The notes under the pieces were generated by a model. The model saw nothing but the letters and a program-made list of their open reading frames with translations. It had not been told where the DNA came from and searched no databases. A stretch of 64,000 nt of DNA from Siphonodentalium dalli (taxonomy: Eukaryota; Mollusca; Scaphopoda; Gadilida; Siphonodentaliidae). The stretch covers positions 48,828,911 to 48,892,910 of the forward strand of contig CP136066.1 in the NCBI GenBank assembly GCA_032622095.1, read 5' to 3'. Below are positions 19,453 through 34,400 of the stretch, one piece after another (positions within the stretch are counted from its first letter, which is position 1; every line of letters starts with the position of its first letter). The position numbers were made by a program, and so were the translations under genes.

Positions 19453-22400
19453 GTGAGTATTTAAAGCTTATGATGTTTTATAGTTATAACTCATGGGAGC
19501 TATTTTTATCACATTTTTTTTATGCTCCTTTTGAAGAAAAATGACATACATTTGTATTATATTATAAGTCTCTCTGTCCGTCTGTTTGTTTGTTTTCATT
19601 TTCCGGATGATAGCTTTAGTAAGTCTGAACTGAATGGACTGAAATTTGGTATGTGGGTTTACTAGCACAAAATACAGGTCAAGTTCAAATTTGGTTCCGC
19701 CTGCAAATTTTCACCAGAGTTACGACCCTTTATGTTGGAATTTGCAATTAATTTTTGTTTCTGAATGATAACTCAAGTCAGTCTGAATTGAATGGAATGA
19801 AATTTGTTATGTGAGTTTACTATCCCAAAATACAGGTCAAGTTCAAATTTGTTTTCTGCCTGCCAATTTTTACCTCATTTAAGGCCCATTGTTGAAATTA
19901 CCCCAGGCGTATTTTGCCACGCCCTAGCGATGCTCTTGTTACTACTGGTATATAAGTTTCACTGCACATTAGTGTGTCCATCAACATTTTATTTAGATAA
20001 TGTTTTCTCAAAATCCATCCGGCCATTGCCGTCAATTTTTCAGAGAAGGTTCCTTGAAGGCCTTTGCAGATGGCTTCATCGTCATTGCAAGTGGCACATG
20101 ATCCGCGATTTTTTCTGCATTTGACACTGAATTAGAGCAAATGCTATGCAATCACATCGCACATTGCAGGCATCATGATGAAAGTGTCAAAAGTAAGAAT
20201 AGGACTAAGACCTAATTGAAGGTGGCATGCGGCACATATATGTGACAGTTTCCGTCATTTACATATACCGAGAGTGACAGATGTCAGAAATGGATCAACC
20301 CTGTCAAAGCTGGTTTTTTCGACCGTCAGTCTGGGTTTACAAATGATGTAGCTACGATCTTGTGAAATGGATATCTATGTGGATATCCGTTATGTGGCTA
20401 GCCACATAACAGCGTTCGTTTGAACCCTCAAAAATGATCGACTTGACTTAATCAGCCTATTTAATTTTGAAGACTCTTAAAAGTTGGAAACTAAGATGTA
20501 ACAGGACGAGAGAGAGAAGTGCGGGAGTCGCACTGAAAGTTGGCAGCACCACCGAAATCCCAAGCCGGTCACCCATCCAAGTACTAACCGAGCTCGACAT
20601 TGCTTAACTTCGGTGATCACACAAAGTGTCTAACGGTTGTGACCAAGAGATCTAGACCTCTCGAGCAGAGAGTCATCGGCCTTCTATATTTACAACGTGA
20701 CCACTACAAAGGAAAAGTCCATAGATTTAGACATCCACGGTCTGTCCACAGGAGGTGTTCAGACACCTATTCCACTGTCCAAGTTGCTGTATGAAAGTTT
20801 CTGAGTTTCAATCAGCTACTTTTGCTATAATTCTTACATGTTCTGATTATATAATCTGAAATTTTGATAGCCACCTAAAAATTTACCAACTACTTGAGAA
20901 TCCACATAAAAATTTAAGACACATAATTATTTTAGCCACATAGCTCATAGCAACATATCTGCCCGTTTGTTAGTCCGTCAGTCAGTTCATCCATCCCAGA
21001 TGGTTTCCGGATGATAACTTTAGTTTTAGTTATCTGATTGTTTTAAAATTTTGTATTTGGATTTATACCCACATGGAAAACACGTGTCAACTTCGGATTG
21101 GGGTTCAGTCTGCCCATACTCGAGGTGATAATGGGTGAACATCACCAACTTCAACTGTGGAACCTCAATCTGATCCTTGGTTCCCCATAGCAGCTGAGGT
21201 TTAAGCCGATTGATGTTCCCAGAAGGTGAATTTGGTTGTGCTATCCCGCGGTATAGCATCACTAATATTACCCTCTGGGAACCTCATTCTGCAAATGACA
21301 GACATACTATTTCAAGCTTGGACTCATTCCAAGAAATAAATAATTAATATACAAACCTGTTTTGGTTATTTCATTTATTGACCCCTGGTGATTTAGTGCT
21401 ATCAATATTTCTTTGCAGACATCTGTGAAAATGAAGCTGCTATGTTTGCAAGTTATAAAGGACTTACTAGGTGATAAACTGGATGTGAGTATAAGTTATA
21501 TGTAGATGTCTGAAAAGAGGTCATATATCCTTCATATAACCAACTCTAATAACACAAACTGAGTGCGAGCATTTAGATATACCTTGTAGTATATCACTAT
21601 TACACTTATTAATTTAAAGTGATTTGAAACACTGTTGTGACTCTCAGTGAATAAGCTTGCTCAACGTAGGTACATGTATTACAATAAATTTTGTATCAAG
21701 ACTGCCAGCATACAACTCCATTATTTTGTTAAATTAACCCTTTACCCAACAGAACGGCCCTGTGCCAATGCATTCTCTTGTATATGCGAGTCGACCATAG
21801 GTCGCCTCGCATATATAAGAGAATGCATTGGCTTAACACATTAAAAATTATAAAATTGTTAAAGAATGTAAGAAAAACTGATAAAAAAGTATTAAAAAAA
21901 GAGTCTTTTTAGGCCAATGCATTCTCTTATATATGCGAGGCGACCTATGGTCGACTCGCATATATAAGAGAATGCATTGGCACATGGCATAACTGTAACC
22001 ATCACAATGTGGTCAATGAACCGGTTCCAATGATATCCATATTTGTATGGTGTTATTGAGACAGACCGAAGATATTTTAGGCTGTTGAAGCTTTATTTGG
22101 GCGTTTTTGGCCGTTTTGTTGGGTAAAGTGATTTGAAACACTGTTGTGACTCTCAGTGAATAAGCTTGCTCAACGTAGGTATTTCAATAAATTTTGTATC
22201 AAAACTGCCAGCATACATCTCCATTATTTTGTTTTATAATACCCAGACATACGGGGACATAAGAACCGAAACCTAATATAAAACGTCCTGTATGTGAAGG
22301 TCGTTCATTGCCAGAGATATGTCCTCCTGACGAATCCATTAGCTGTTATTTATTTCTGATTCCCAACATTCTAAATACCTATTTTCCGCTTGGTCTTAGT

Positions 22401-25400
22401 AAACAATTCCCAAATTATATAATTAACGCGTCCTAATGTTTTCAAGCTATGCTGACAATCAAACATAAATTATTATATTGTATACTGCACTCTAGCAGTT
22501 TACTGTTTGCAAACTATATAGATACTAATAAAGAACATTGGTGATATTCAGTATGAATCAAATATTAAGATGGGTATTCCGCCGCTATGCCACTGATTCT
22601 CTTCTTTATATTTGTTTGACATACCTGTAGAGTCCTTGTGACATACTCCACAATATGTATCCAGGAAATGTCATTATCTGAATGCATACCAGTGGTTTTA
22701 GGACTTACCCTCATTCTAGCGGCTTTCCTAGCAACCCTTGAATAATTATACAACATTATTATGTAAAATTAAATAGAATGACTCTCATTGGAGAAAACAT
22801 TTTCGTTTGTTTGTCTTGATTTTTTTGGGTGGAACCAATGATTGTTTGTTTACAATTTTTGAGTAGTTCAGATGTTGTCTTTTAAAGGTACTCAACCCGT
22901 AAAGAGGGTCCCCATCTCAACAGATTCCAACAACAACAATCCGATCGGAGGGTCCTATATTACTATTTCTTTGGCTTTGGGGGTAAAAAATATTTGATTC
23001 GAGTCGAGGAACCCATCAAACAAAGCTCAGAGTTATTAGATATTGATTTTTGAAATTTGTTATAAACTCGAGATCAGTACTACTAACTGCCGTAATCTGC
23101 TCTGGATGTGTTCTCCAAATCTATTCAAACAGACAAGGATGGATAACTCTAAAATCAAGTGGTAATTTTAACGCAATTTTGACTGAGTTCTGGGCCAGAT
23201 AGTATTCCCGATAATGAAAAATAATAGATTTCTAAAATCGATATCTAACAAATCTGAGCTTTGATGGGTGACTTCCTCGACTCGAATCAAATATTTTTGA
23301 CCCCCGAAGCCATTGAAATAGTAATTGAGATGAGTTTTATCGGGTTGAGTACCTTTAAGAAATGGCACCGCAAATATTGTTGAATATTTTGAATGAGTAA
23401 TAATATATTAGTTTGATGAATAATAGTTTGCACGTAATATGGCTTAACAATTATTGATGTAAAAAATTAGTCTGAACTGACAGAATACAACGTAAATTTA
23501 AGTTGTGTGGGGAGGTGTCTTAGACCTCCCATAGCAGCCAAACAGTTGGATATTTGAGGATTTAATCCATCTTCGCTAAATGGATTCTCCCAATCAGTTA
23601 TAAAAGTGGACATTGGGATGTTCTATTATTCAATTGGAGGGATGTTCAGATAATAAAAGAAGATGAAAAGCTAATACAAGAAAGGTTCATATTAAGATAA
23701 TAAGTTCAACAAACTATCTATGAACTTATTATCTGAACATTTCCATAGAGAACTACTCGTCAATGAGTGTTTAAAATAAAAGGGTTAAAGTTTGTTGCAT
23801 CCTTGTCTGGTTCTGCGAATATTGATAAATTTGCTAAATATTTAAAGATACATAATCCAAATTATCTGACGTTTCTGATGATACAGGGACCATCAAATCA
23901 GATTGTGTACCTTTAACCCTTTACCCAACAGAAGGGCCCTGTGCCAATGCATTCTCTTATATATGCGAGTCGACCATAGGTCGCCTCGCATATATAAGAG
24001 AATGCATTGGCTTAACACATTAAAAATTATAAAATTGTTAAAGAATGTAAGAAAAAATGGTAAAAAGTGTTAGGCCAATGCATTCTCTTATATATGCGAG
24101 GCGACCTATGGTCGACTCGCATATATAAGAGAATGCATTGGTACAGGCTTAACTGTAACTATCACAATGTGGTCAAGGAGCCGGTTCCAATGATATCCAT
24201 ATTTGTATGGTTCTATTGAGACAGACCGAAGATATTTTAGGCTGTTGAAGCTTTATTTGGCCGGTTTTGGCCGGTTTGTTGGGTAAAGGGTTAAGCTGCT
24301 TGGGTTCTGTTGAACATAAATTACTAACCTGGAAGATACTTTTGAAGTTCATAATCAAACTAGTAAACTATATCTCTCTTAAATTTCAGTACCAAAAAGT
24401 AAACAAATTGACTGCTGATGCCAAATTTGGTAAGTTTTAAGTTAGCCGATGTGTGTGAAATTTTTGTATGACCCCATAGCCTCCAGGAGGTATTCGATTC
24501 TCTGATCTCCCTTGGAATGTATGATATCTATAGCAATCCATTTTTTAAAGTGGTGTGCTCGTTTTAAATTTAAATATTTTTTAATTTATATTTTTACACG
24601 TTTTAAGAACACGCTGACTAAATTGAACTGGCACAAATGAAACAATCTCAAATTTACCTGAGAAATATAAGAAACGAAACATGTTTTTTCAGTGCTATAC
24701 AACAATGTTTTTGTAGATAATGCCATGAATCTCTACTCTGGTTAATGCCTGTAGAGATCATATTCCACCAGTACAAAACTTGGATCTTTTTGAAGTCTTG
24801 ACAGGGAACCTAATAAATGCAAAAAAATAATGTGGGGAAATTGTTTCTTAGTTATTATCTGTTCCTTTATAATAATGTACTTCGCTGTAGGTGAAGATCC
24901 CAAGTCGAAATTGCATGGTTTTCCATGATGTTTGTGAGCTGATATCGCAATAAACATTGAATTAATTACCCATGAGAAATTCCATAATTGTAAATAACGC
25001 GAAGCAAAATCGCTCACAAGGTCGAAGATTAATTAAGGAACAGATAATAACTTAGAAATATATTCCCCGTGTTATTTTTCGACTTTATAAGGTTCCCTGT
25101 CAAAACTTCAAAGAGTTTGCAGGTTTTGTACTGGTGGAATATGATCTCTACAGGCGTTAGCCAGAGTAGAGATTCATGGCATGATCTAATGTTTTTTTAA
25201 ATCTTCTGCATAGGTATGTTTTGCGATACCTCTTACCAAACTATATACAGTAATGCCCTAAATAATATACCCCTTAACCACAGCAGAATTATGGGTAACT
25301 TTTCAGGATTTAGTCGGAAATATGGCTTGTTACCATTCATCGGAAAGCTCTCTCTTTCCGACTAAATCCTGAAAAGTTACCCATAATTCTGCTGTGATTA

Positions 25401-28400
25401 AGGGGTCGCTTTCTTAGGGCATTACTGTATTTGAATGAGTCATGTCCGTTTAATTTCTATTTTGTTTTCACAGAGAGCGGTGATATTAAAGCTAGCATCG
25501 CGGCACTGTCCCTCGTCATATCTAGTGCCACCAAGTACAGCGTCGATGGGGAAACGTTATCTAATGAATTACAGCAGCTGGGTCTGCCTAAAGGTACTGT
25601 CATGGTACTAACAGGAATGTTCAAGGTTCAATGTGATGAAATCTAATTAATTACAATGAATTACAGAAGCTTGGTCTGCCTTAATGGTACAGTTATTCAG
25701 ATCCTATTAGTGTTCAAGATTTAATTTGATTTAAAATTACCATCATCATCAATCAAGGCTACAAACTCGAAGAATGCAACAACTACCGACACGGTCAAAG
25801 TTAAAATTTCTGTCATATGCCCCCAAGCTGAAATGAGAAAGAAAGTTAAATAAAACAGATGTTTATGGTATAGATAGTTGTAACAATGCTCAAAGTTTGC
25901 CAGACGGAATCTGTTATGGGTTTACAACCAGATTTACATAATTTTGAGCTATTCTGTAAATCTGTAAGGCTAATTATAAGGTGCTGAAACCATATTATGC
26001 ACATTAATGGCACATTCTTAGAATACACTTTCTGGGAAATATTCAGTATATAATATATCATAAAATGTTAAAATACAACTCTGACACCTGCGAATGTCCT
26101 GAAAACCTGATTGTGTGATGTATTTTTTTGCACACAAAATTACAATGTTTGCTCAATATTCTCTCTTTTTCATTTAATGTTTTCAATAGTATAAACTGGG
26201 AAGATTTGACAAATGGATATAATATTATTCAGTTTATTTCTGATTTACTGGTCAACCAGTTTGTGTTTACGACCAGGTAGTTTTCCATTTCTTTTTCGCA
26301 GTTCTTCCTTCAGTTGTTTGAGTGAATAATTGTCATATTTTGGAGCAGATTCTGCCATCATGAATTGATATACTAGTACATCATTCATGGTTTCCATTTA
26401 ATAGTTGTCTATGCGAGAAATTGTGTTCTGTATCAGTATCTGTAGATATTTCAGTGCAGGAACCAATTCTGGTTGTAGACACACTGTGTTAGAATATTCT
26501 GTCCTCGGGCTTACATGTAGTAAAAATAGAAACGTGGTCACAGTGGTGTTAAAATATATTTTTATGTTGTTGTTGTAACTAGATGTCTAGAACCCTGAAT
26601 ACATCTTTATTAAAATTATTACTTTCATTAACCCTTTCTATACTAAATGGATTCTCCCATATAGCTATAAAAGTATACATTGGAATGGTCTATTATTCAT
26701 TTTGGAGTGATATTCAGGTAATGAAAGCAGACGAAAAGATATTACAAGTACAGAAGGGTTCTTATTCATCGGTTGGAAATGTTCAGATAATAAGTTAAAT
26801 GTTGAACTTATTATATGAACATTTCCTAAGGGAACTATTCGTCAATGAGTATTTATTTAGTACCGAAAGGGTTAATTACTGATTGTACAACTCGTTTATC
26901 AGCCAACTGTTGTGCCTATTGAACGGTTGAACCAAAAGTTATGAAAATGAGCATCAATTTTTATTTGTTTTATTTCTAGAACATTCCACAGCCCTGTGCA
27001 AGTCGTACAGCGACAACACAGAGAAACTACAAAATAAATTCCGAAGCCAGAGCCTAAGATGTGAGTAAAATTTCAGTAGTCTCATGGTGGGGAATCACGT
27101 CATTTCAAGGTCATGGTGGGGAATCACGTGGTTTCGAGGTCGGTGATTTCAGTAGACTCATGGTGTGGAATCACGTCATTTCGAGATCATGGTTGGGAAT
27201 CATGTGGTTTTGAGGTCATGGTGGGAAATTACGTGGTTTCGAGGTCGGTGATTTCAGCAGACTCATGGTGGGGAATCACATGGTATTGAGGTTGGTGAGT
27301 ACCACGCATGCAAAATGGCTGAAGCAAATGCAAATGCACAAAAACATAATATATGAGGAACTGACACAAAACATATCATTTTGACTGTCACAAGCCTTTT
27401 ATTTTTTAAAACAAGTTGATACCATATCTGTTCCAAAATTCTGACAAAAGTGGCCAGTCGTAGGTTCGTGAGTATTAATAAACCTGTCCATACATCTAGG
27501 AGAATTCTTCGACTGACAACTTTGGTCAGAATGTTAGAGCAAACAACTGTGAGTTTGGACACAAATGAGATATCAACATGTTTGAAAAATAGTATAGCAT
27601 ATACTCATACCGGTAGCTGCCAAAACACTATGTAATATGTCATATCCTAGTTTATTACCTTTTTTCTTGTTTCTGGTTATGTTTGAGATCGCCTCGACCA
27701 TTTTGAATGCATGATACTCCTCAACTCGAAACCACGTGATTCCCCACCGTAAGTCCGTAAACACTGCAATCATGACAGTATGCTGTACATTTGTGATAGA
27801 ATCAGATGGAGCAAATCTCTGAATATCTGACACCAGGCACATACAGTAATGCCCTAAATAAATGACTCCTTAACCACAGCAGAATTATGGGTAATTTTGC
27901 AGGATTTAGTCGGAATGTGGCATAGGAGAGCTTTCCGATGAATGGCAACAAACCATATTTCTGAGTAAATCCTGTAAAAATTCCCAATAATCTGCTGTGG
28001 TTAAGGAGTCAACTAGGGAATTACCTAGGCTTGGTAGGGTAGAGACCCAACATGCTTTAGCATAGACTCTGTCTACATGTGAAATTAAAGAGGGTCAAAT
28101 TCTCAAAATTTATTATATCAAAATTTGTCTGGATACTCGATGTTTGTAGTACATGTACCATTTTTATAGTATTTGTAGCAATACATAAGTCACGATATAT
28201 TACCCTTAAGCCATCAGACAAAAATAAAAGCAATTTTGTGACTTTAGTAAGTAAGCATGTGACTTCACATATATGTTGCTTGGTTATAGTGGAAACTATT
28301 TTTTGGAAGTCCGTCTAAAGATTGTTCCGTTTGGTGAGGTTTTACTGTACCAATATCATAGAAAACCATGAAATCCTGTCCCCACGAAATAGCCTTTTGA

Positions 28401-31400
28401 AGATCAGAAACTTTTTACTGGTGAAATCCAGGATATTCATATAACATACATGTATCACCTCTTCATATTTCACATCTCACTGTTGACATTCCTTGTAGGA
28501 GAGTATGGGCCTCACCTCCTTTTTATTTTTTTCTCTTCTCAGTACCTTACCTAGAAAATGTCCAGTGGCGGGTCGACTACATTCTCAGCTCCAGTGAACT
28601 CAAGGTAGATTTATAAATCCCACATTATATGAAATCTCCTGTTTCTATTTCATTCAGGTAATGAATTGATTGCCAGGTATGTTTTAACCCTTTCAGTGCC
28701 AGGGGCCGATCTCATCGGCCCTAATTTACGGTCTGTAAAATCGGCCCTAAAAAATTAAAAAACAAAAAATTCAATTTTTTTTTTTTTTAAAGATTTTTTT
28801 AGGTTGATTTTTTTTGGGTATGCTTAAGCATGCTATAGCAAATTTAAAAACAAACTGGATAAACCCTTAAGAGCATGTTATAACTCAAAACTATCACCAA
28901 GTATTCATTGTAATAATTTTGATGCCCATGAAAAACGTAAGATTCCCTGGCACTTAACCTACAAAATAAGTCTGTTAAAGAATATAAGAAAAAATTATTA
29001 AAATTGTAAAAAATTGTAAAAAATAATAACAAATGATGATAAATTGTTAGGCCAATGCATTCTCTTATATATGCGAGGCGACCTATGGTCGACTCACATA
29101 TATAAGAGAATGCATTGGCACAGGGTATATGGGTTGATACAAAAATCAGTTTCCACACCTAGCCTGTCTCAGGATGTGGAAAGTCTAGATTGATCTACAC
29201 AGAAAACTACTTAATTGTTAAGCTAGTACACCAGATTTTTTTTTCTCCTGATGATAACCTTAGATAATGTTGACTTAATGGAATTAAATTGGCATACATG
29301 TTTACAAACATAAAATACAGGTCAAGATCGATTTTGGGTTCTGTCCCCCAATTTTACTGGAGTTACGCATCTTTTTTTACTTTGAAATTCGGGTTTTCTT
29401 GTTTCCCTGTTGATAACTGTAGATACACAGTAGGGTAATGGGTGTATTATGTCCAATGGGTGTATTATGTCCAATGGGTGTATTATGTCACACCCAGTGG
29501 TGCCCTTGTTTGCAAATTTTTTAACAATATGTCAGGAAGTATGAGATGGAATTTCAAAGACATTTGTCATTGGGCTAGGAAGTAATACAAATATGAACAA
29601 TTGTTTGCTTTAACCCTTTTCAGTGACAGGGGCCGATCTCATCGGCCCTAATTTACGGTATGTATTATAATCGGCCCTAAAAAAAATTATATATATATTT
29701 ATTTTTTTTGGTTGAATTTTTTTGGGGTATGCTTAAGCATGCTATAGCGAATTTAAAAATGAAACAAACTGGATAAAACCTTAGGGGCATGTTATAACTC
29801 AAAACTATCACCAAGTATTCATAGTAATAATTTTGATGCCCATGAAAAATGTAAGATTCCCTGGCACTAAACTTACAAAATAAGTCTGTTAAAGAATATA
29901 AGAAAAAATTATTAAAATTGTAAAAAATTGTAAAAAAAATAACAACAAATGATGAAAAATTGTTAGGCCAATGCATTCTCTTATATATGCGAGGCGACCT
30001 ATGGTCGACTCGCATATATAAGAGAATGCATTGGCACAGGGTATATGGGTTGATACAAAAATCGGACCTGGCACTGAAAGGGTTAAAGCATCATTGATGA
30101 GTAGTTATCCATTAGGAAATGTTCAAATAATAAGTTCAACAAACGGTGTTTGTTGAATTCATTTTCAGAACATTCCCATCATTGAATACGATTCCTTCTG
30201 CACATTCTATTTCTTAACACCCCCTCCAAATAAATAATAGACCATTATAATGTATACTTTTATGACTGAGTGGGAGAATCCATTTAGTATATAAAGGGTT
30301 AAACGCTGCATATCAGGCTTTTTGTCAAATCTTTAGTACCGATTAAATTGGGCAATATAAATTCCGACATCATTTAACAAGGGGTACAACTCCTGCTTAA
30401 ATATTAAAATTCACCAGAATTCTATGTTTGCGGAAAGTGGAAATGCCAGCCTCACACCTTTGAACAGTAATACATACATCATTTTATTTTCATTTAGGAT
30501 ATAAATGAACCAAGTATCCAGCTAAAGATGAATGTCAAAGACCCTGATATGGAAGAATCAGAAGTGGTATCATTCACAGTATCATCTGATAAATTCACTG
30601 TCCTCTTACATGGTAAGTCTAACGGTATGAGCTGATAAATTCACTGTCCTCTTACATGGTAAGTCTGACAGTGTCAGCTGATAAATTCACTGTCCTCTTA
30701 CATGGTAAGTCTGACAGTGTCAGCTGATAAATTCACTGTCCTCTTACACGGTAAGTCTGACAGTGTCAGCTGATAAATTCACTGTCCTCTTACACGGTAA
30801 GTCTGACAGTGTCAGCTGATAAATTCACTGCTATCTTACATGGTAAGTCTGACAGTGTCAGCTGTTAAATTCACTGTTCTTTTACATGGTAAGTCTGACA
30901 CTGTCAGCTGATAAATTCACTGTCCTCTTACACGGTAAGTCTGACACTGTCAGCTGATAAATTCACTGTTCTCTTACATGGTAAGTCTGACAGTGTCAGC
31001 TGATAAATTCACTGTCCTCTTACATGGTAAGTCTGACAGTCAGCTGTTAAATTCACTGTTCTCTTACACAGTAAGTCTGACACTGTCAGCTGATAAATTC
31101 ACTGTTCTCTTACATGGTAAGTCTGACAGTGTCAGCTGATAAATTCACTGTCCTCTTACACAGTAAGTCTGACACTGTCAGCTGTTAAATTCACTGTTCT
31201 CTTACACGGTAAGTCTGATAGTGTCAGCTGATAAATTCACTGTCCTCTTACACAGTAAGTCTGACACTGTCAGCTGTTAAATTCACTGTCCTCTTACACG
31301 GTAAGTCTGACACTGTCAGCTGATAAATTCACTGTTCTCTTACATGGTAAGTCTGACACTGTCAGCTGTTAAATTCACTGTTCTCTTACACAGTAAGTCT

Positions 31401-34400
31401 GACACTGTCAGCTGATAAATTCACTGTCCTCTTACACAGTAAGTCTGACACTGTCAGCTGTTAAATTCACTGTTCTCTTACACGGTAAGTCTGATAGTGT
31501 CAGCTGATAAATTCACTGTCCTCTTACACAGTAAGTCTGACACTGTCAGCTGTTAAATTCACTGTCCTCTTACACGGTAAGTCTGACACTGTCAGCTGAT
31601 AAATTCACTGTTCTCTTACATGGTAAGTCTGACACTGTCAGCTGTTAAATTCACTGTTCTCTTACACGGTAAGTCTGATAGTGTCAGCTGATAAATTCAC
31701 TGTCCTCTTACACAGTAAGTCTGACACTGTCAGCTGTTAAATTCACTGTTCTCTTACACGGTAAGTCTGATAGTGTCAGCTGATAAATTCACTGTCCTCT
31801 TACACAGTAAGTCTGACACTGTCAGCTGTTAAATTCACTGTTCTCTTACACGGTAAGTCTGATAGTGTCAGCTGATAAATTCACTGTCCTCTTACACAGT
31901 AAGTCTGACACTGTCAGCTGTTAAATTCACTGTCCTCTTACACGGTAAGTCTGACACTGTCAGCTGATAAATTCACTGTTCTCTTACACGGTAAGTCTGA
32001 TAGTGTCAGCTGATAAATTCACTGTCCTCTTACACAGTAAGTCTGACACTGTCAGCTGTTAAATTCACTGTTCTCTTACACGGTAAGTCTGATAGTGTCA
32101 GCTGATAAATTCACTGTCCTCTTACACAGTAAGTCTGACACTGTCAGCTGTTAAATTCACTGTTCTCTTACACGGTAAGTCTGATAGTGTCAGCTGATAA
32201 ATTCACTGTCCTCTTACACAGTAAGTCTGACACTGTCAGCTGTTAAATTCACTGTTCTCTTACACGGTAAGTCTGACACTGTCAGCTGATAAATTCACTG
32301 TTCTCTTACACGGTAAGTCTGATAGTGTCAGCTGATAAATTCACTGTCCTCTTACACAGTAAGTCTGACACTGTCAGCTGTTAAATTCACTGTCCTCTTA
32401 AACAGTAAGTCTGACACTGTCAGCTGATAAATTCACTGTTCTCTTACACGGTAAGTCTGATAGTGTCAGCTGATAAATTCACTGTCCTCTTACACAGTAA
32501 GTCTGACACTGTCAGCTGTTAAATTCACTGTTCTCTTACACGGTAAGTCTGATAGTGTCAGCTGATAAATTCACTGTCCTCTTACACAGTAAGTCTGACA
32601 CTGTCAGCTGTTAAATTCACTGTTCTCTTACACGGTAAGTCTGATAGTGTCAGCTGATAAATTCACTGTCCTTTTACACAGTAAGTCTGACACTGTCAGC
32701 TGTTAAATTCACTGTCCTCTTACACGGTAAGTCTGACACTGTCAGCTGATAAATTCACTGTTCTCTTACATGGTAAGTCTGACACTGTCAGCTGTTAAAT
32801 TCACTGTTCTCTTACACAGTAAGTCTGACACTGTCAGCTGATAAATTCACTGTCCTCTTACACAGTAAGTCTGACACTGTCAGCTGTTAAATTCACTGTT
32901 CTCTTACACGGTAAGTCTGATAGTGTCAGCTGATAAATTCACTGTCCTCTTACACAGTAAGTCTGACACTGTCAGCTGTTAAATTCACTGTTCTCTTACA
33001 CGGTAAGTCTGACACTGTCAGCTGATAAATTCACTGTTCTCTTACATGGTAAGTCTGACACTGTCAGCTGATAAATTCACTGTCCTCTTACACAGTAAGT
33101 CTGACACTGTCAGCTGTTAAATTCACTGTTCTCTTACACGGTAAGTCTGATAGTGTCAGCTGATAAATTCACTGTCCTCTTACACAGTAAGTCTCACAGT
33201 GTCAGCTGATAAATTCACTGTTCTCTTAAATTCACTGTCCTCTTACACAGTAAGTCTGACACTGTCAGCTGTTAAATTCACTGTTCTCTTACACGGTAAG
33301 TCTGACACTGTCAGCTGATAAATTCACTGTTCTCTTACACGGTAAGTCTGATAGTGTCAGCTGATAAATTCACTGTTCTCTTACATGGTAAGTCTGACAC
33401 TGTCAGCTGTTAAATTCACTGTTCTCTTACACAGTAAGTCTGACACTGTCAGCTGATAAATTCACTGTTCTCTTACATGGTAAGTCTGACAGTGTCAGCT
33501 GATAAATTCACTGTCCTCTTACACGGTAAGTCTGACACTGTCAGCTGATAAATTCACTGTCCTCTTACATGGTAAGTCTGACACTGTCAGCTGATAAATT
33601 CACTGTTCTCTTACATGGTAAGTCTGATACTGTCAGCTGATAAATTCACTGTCCTCTTACATGGTAAGTCTGACACTGTCATCTGATAAATTCACTGTCC
33701 TCTTACATGGTAAGTCTGACACTGTCAGGTGTTAAATTCACTGTTCTCTTACATGGTAAGTCTGACACTGTCAGCTGTTAAATTCACTGTTCTCTTACAT
33801 GGTAAGTCTGACACTGTCATCTGTTAAATTCACTGTTCTCTTACATGGTAAGTCTGACACTGTCAGCTGATAAATTCACTGTTCTATTACATGGTAAGTC
33901 TGACACTGTCAGGTGTTAAATTCACTGTTCTCTTACATGGTAAGTCTGACACTGTCATCTGATAAAATCACTTTCCTCTTACATGGTAAGTCTGACACTG
34001 TCATCTGATAAATTCACTGTTCTATTACATGGTAAGTCTGACACTGTCAGGTGTTAAATTCACTGTTCTCTTACATGGTAAGTCTGACACTGTCAGCTGA
34101 TAAATTCACTGTCCTCTTACATGGTAAGTCTGACACTGTCATCTGATAAATTCACTGTCCTCTTACATGGTAAGTCTGACACTGTCAGGTGTTAAATTCA
34201 CTGTTCTCTTACATGGTAAGTCTGACACTGTCATCTATTAAATTCACTGTTCTCTTACATGGTAAGTCTGACACTGTCAGCTGATAAATTCACTGTTCTA
34301 TTACATGGTAAGTCTGACACTGTCAGGTGTTAAATTCACTGTTCTCTTACATGGTAAGTCTGACACTGTCAGGTGTTAAATTCACTGTCCTCTTACACGG

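Noticed and set aside
25431-25646. 71-codon frame as a stand-alone gene
   Set aside because: It is COMMD4 exon 5 read through both splice sites.
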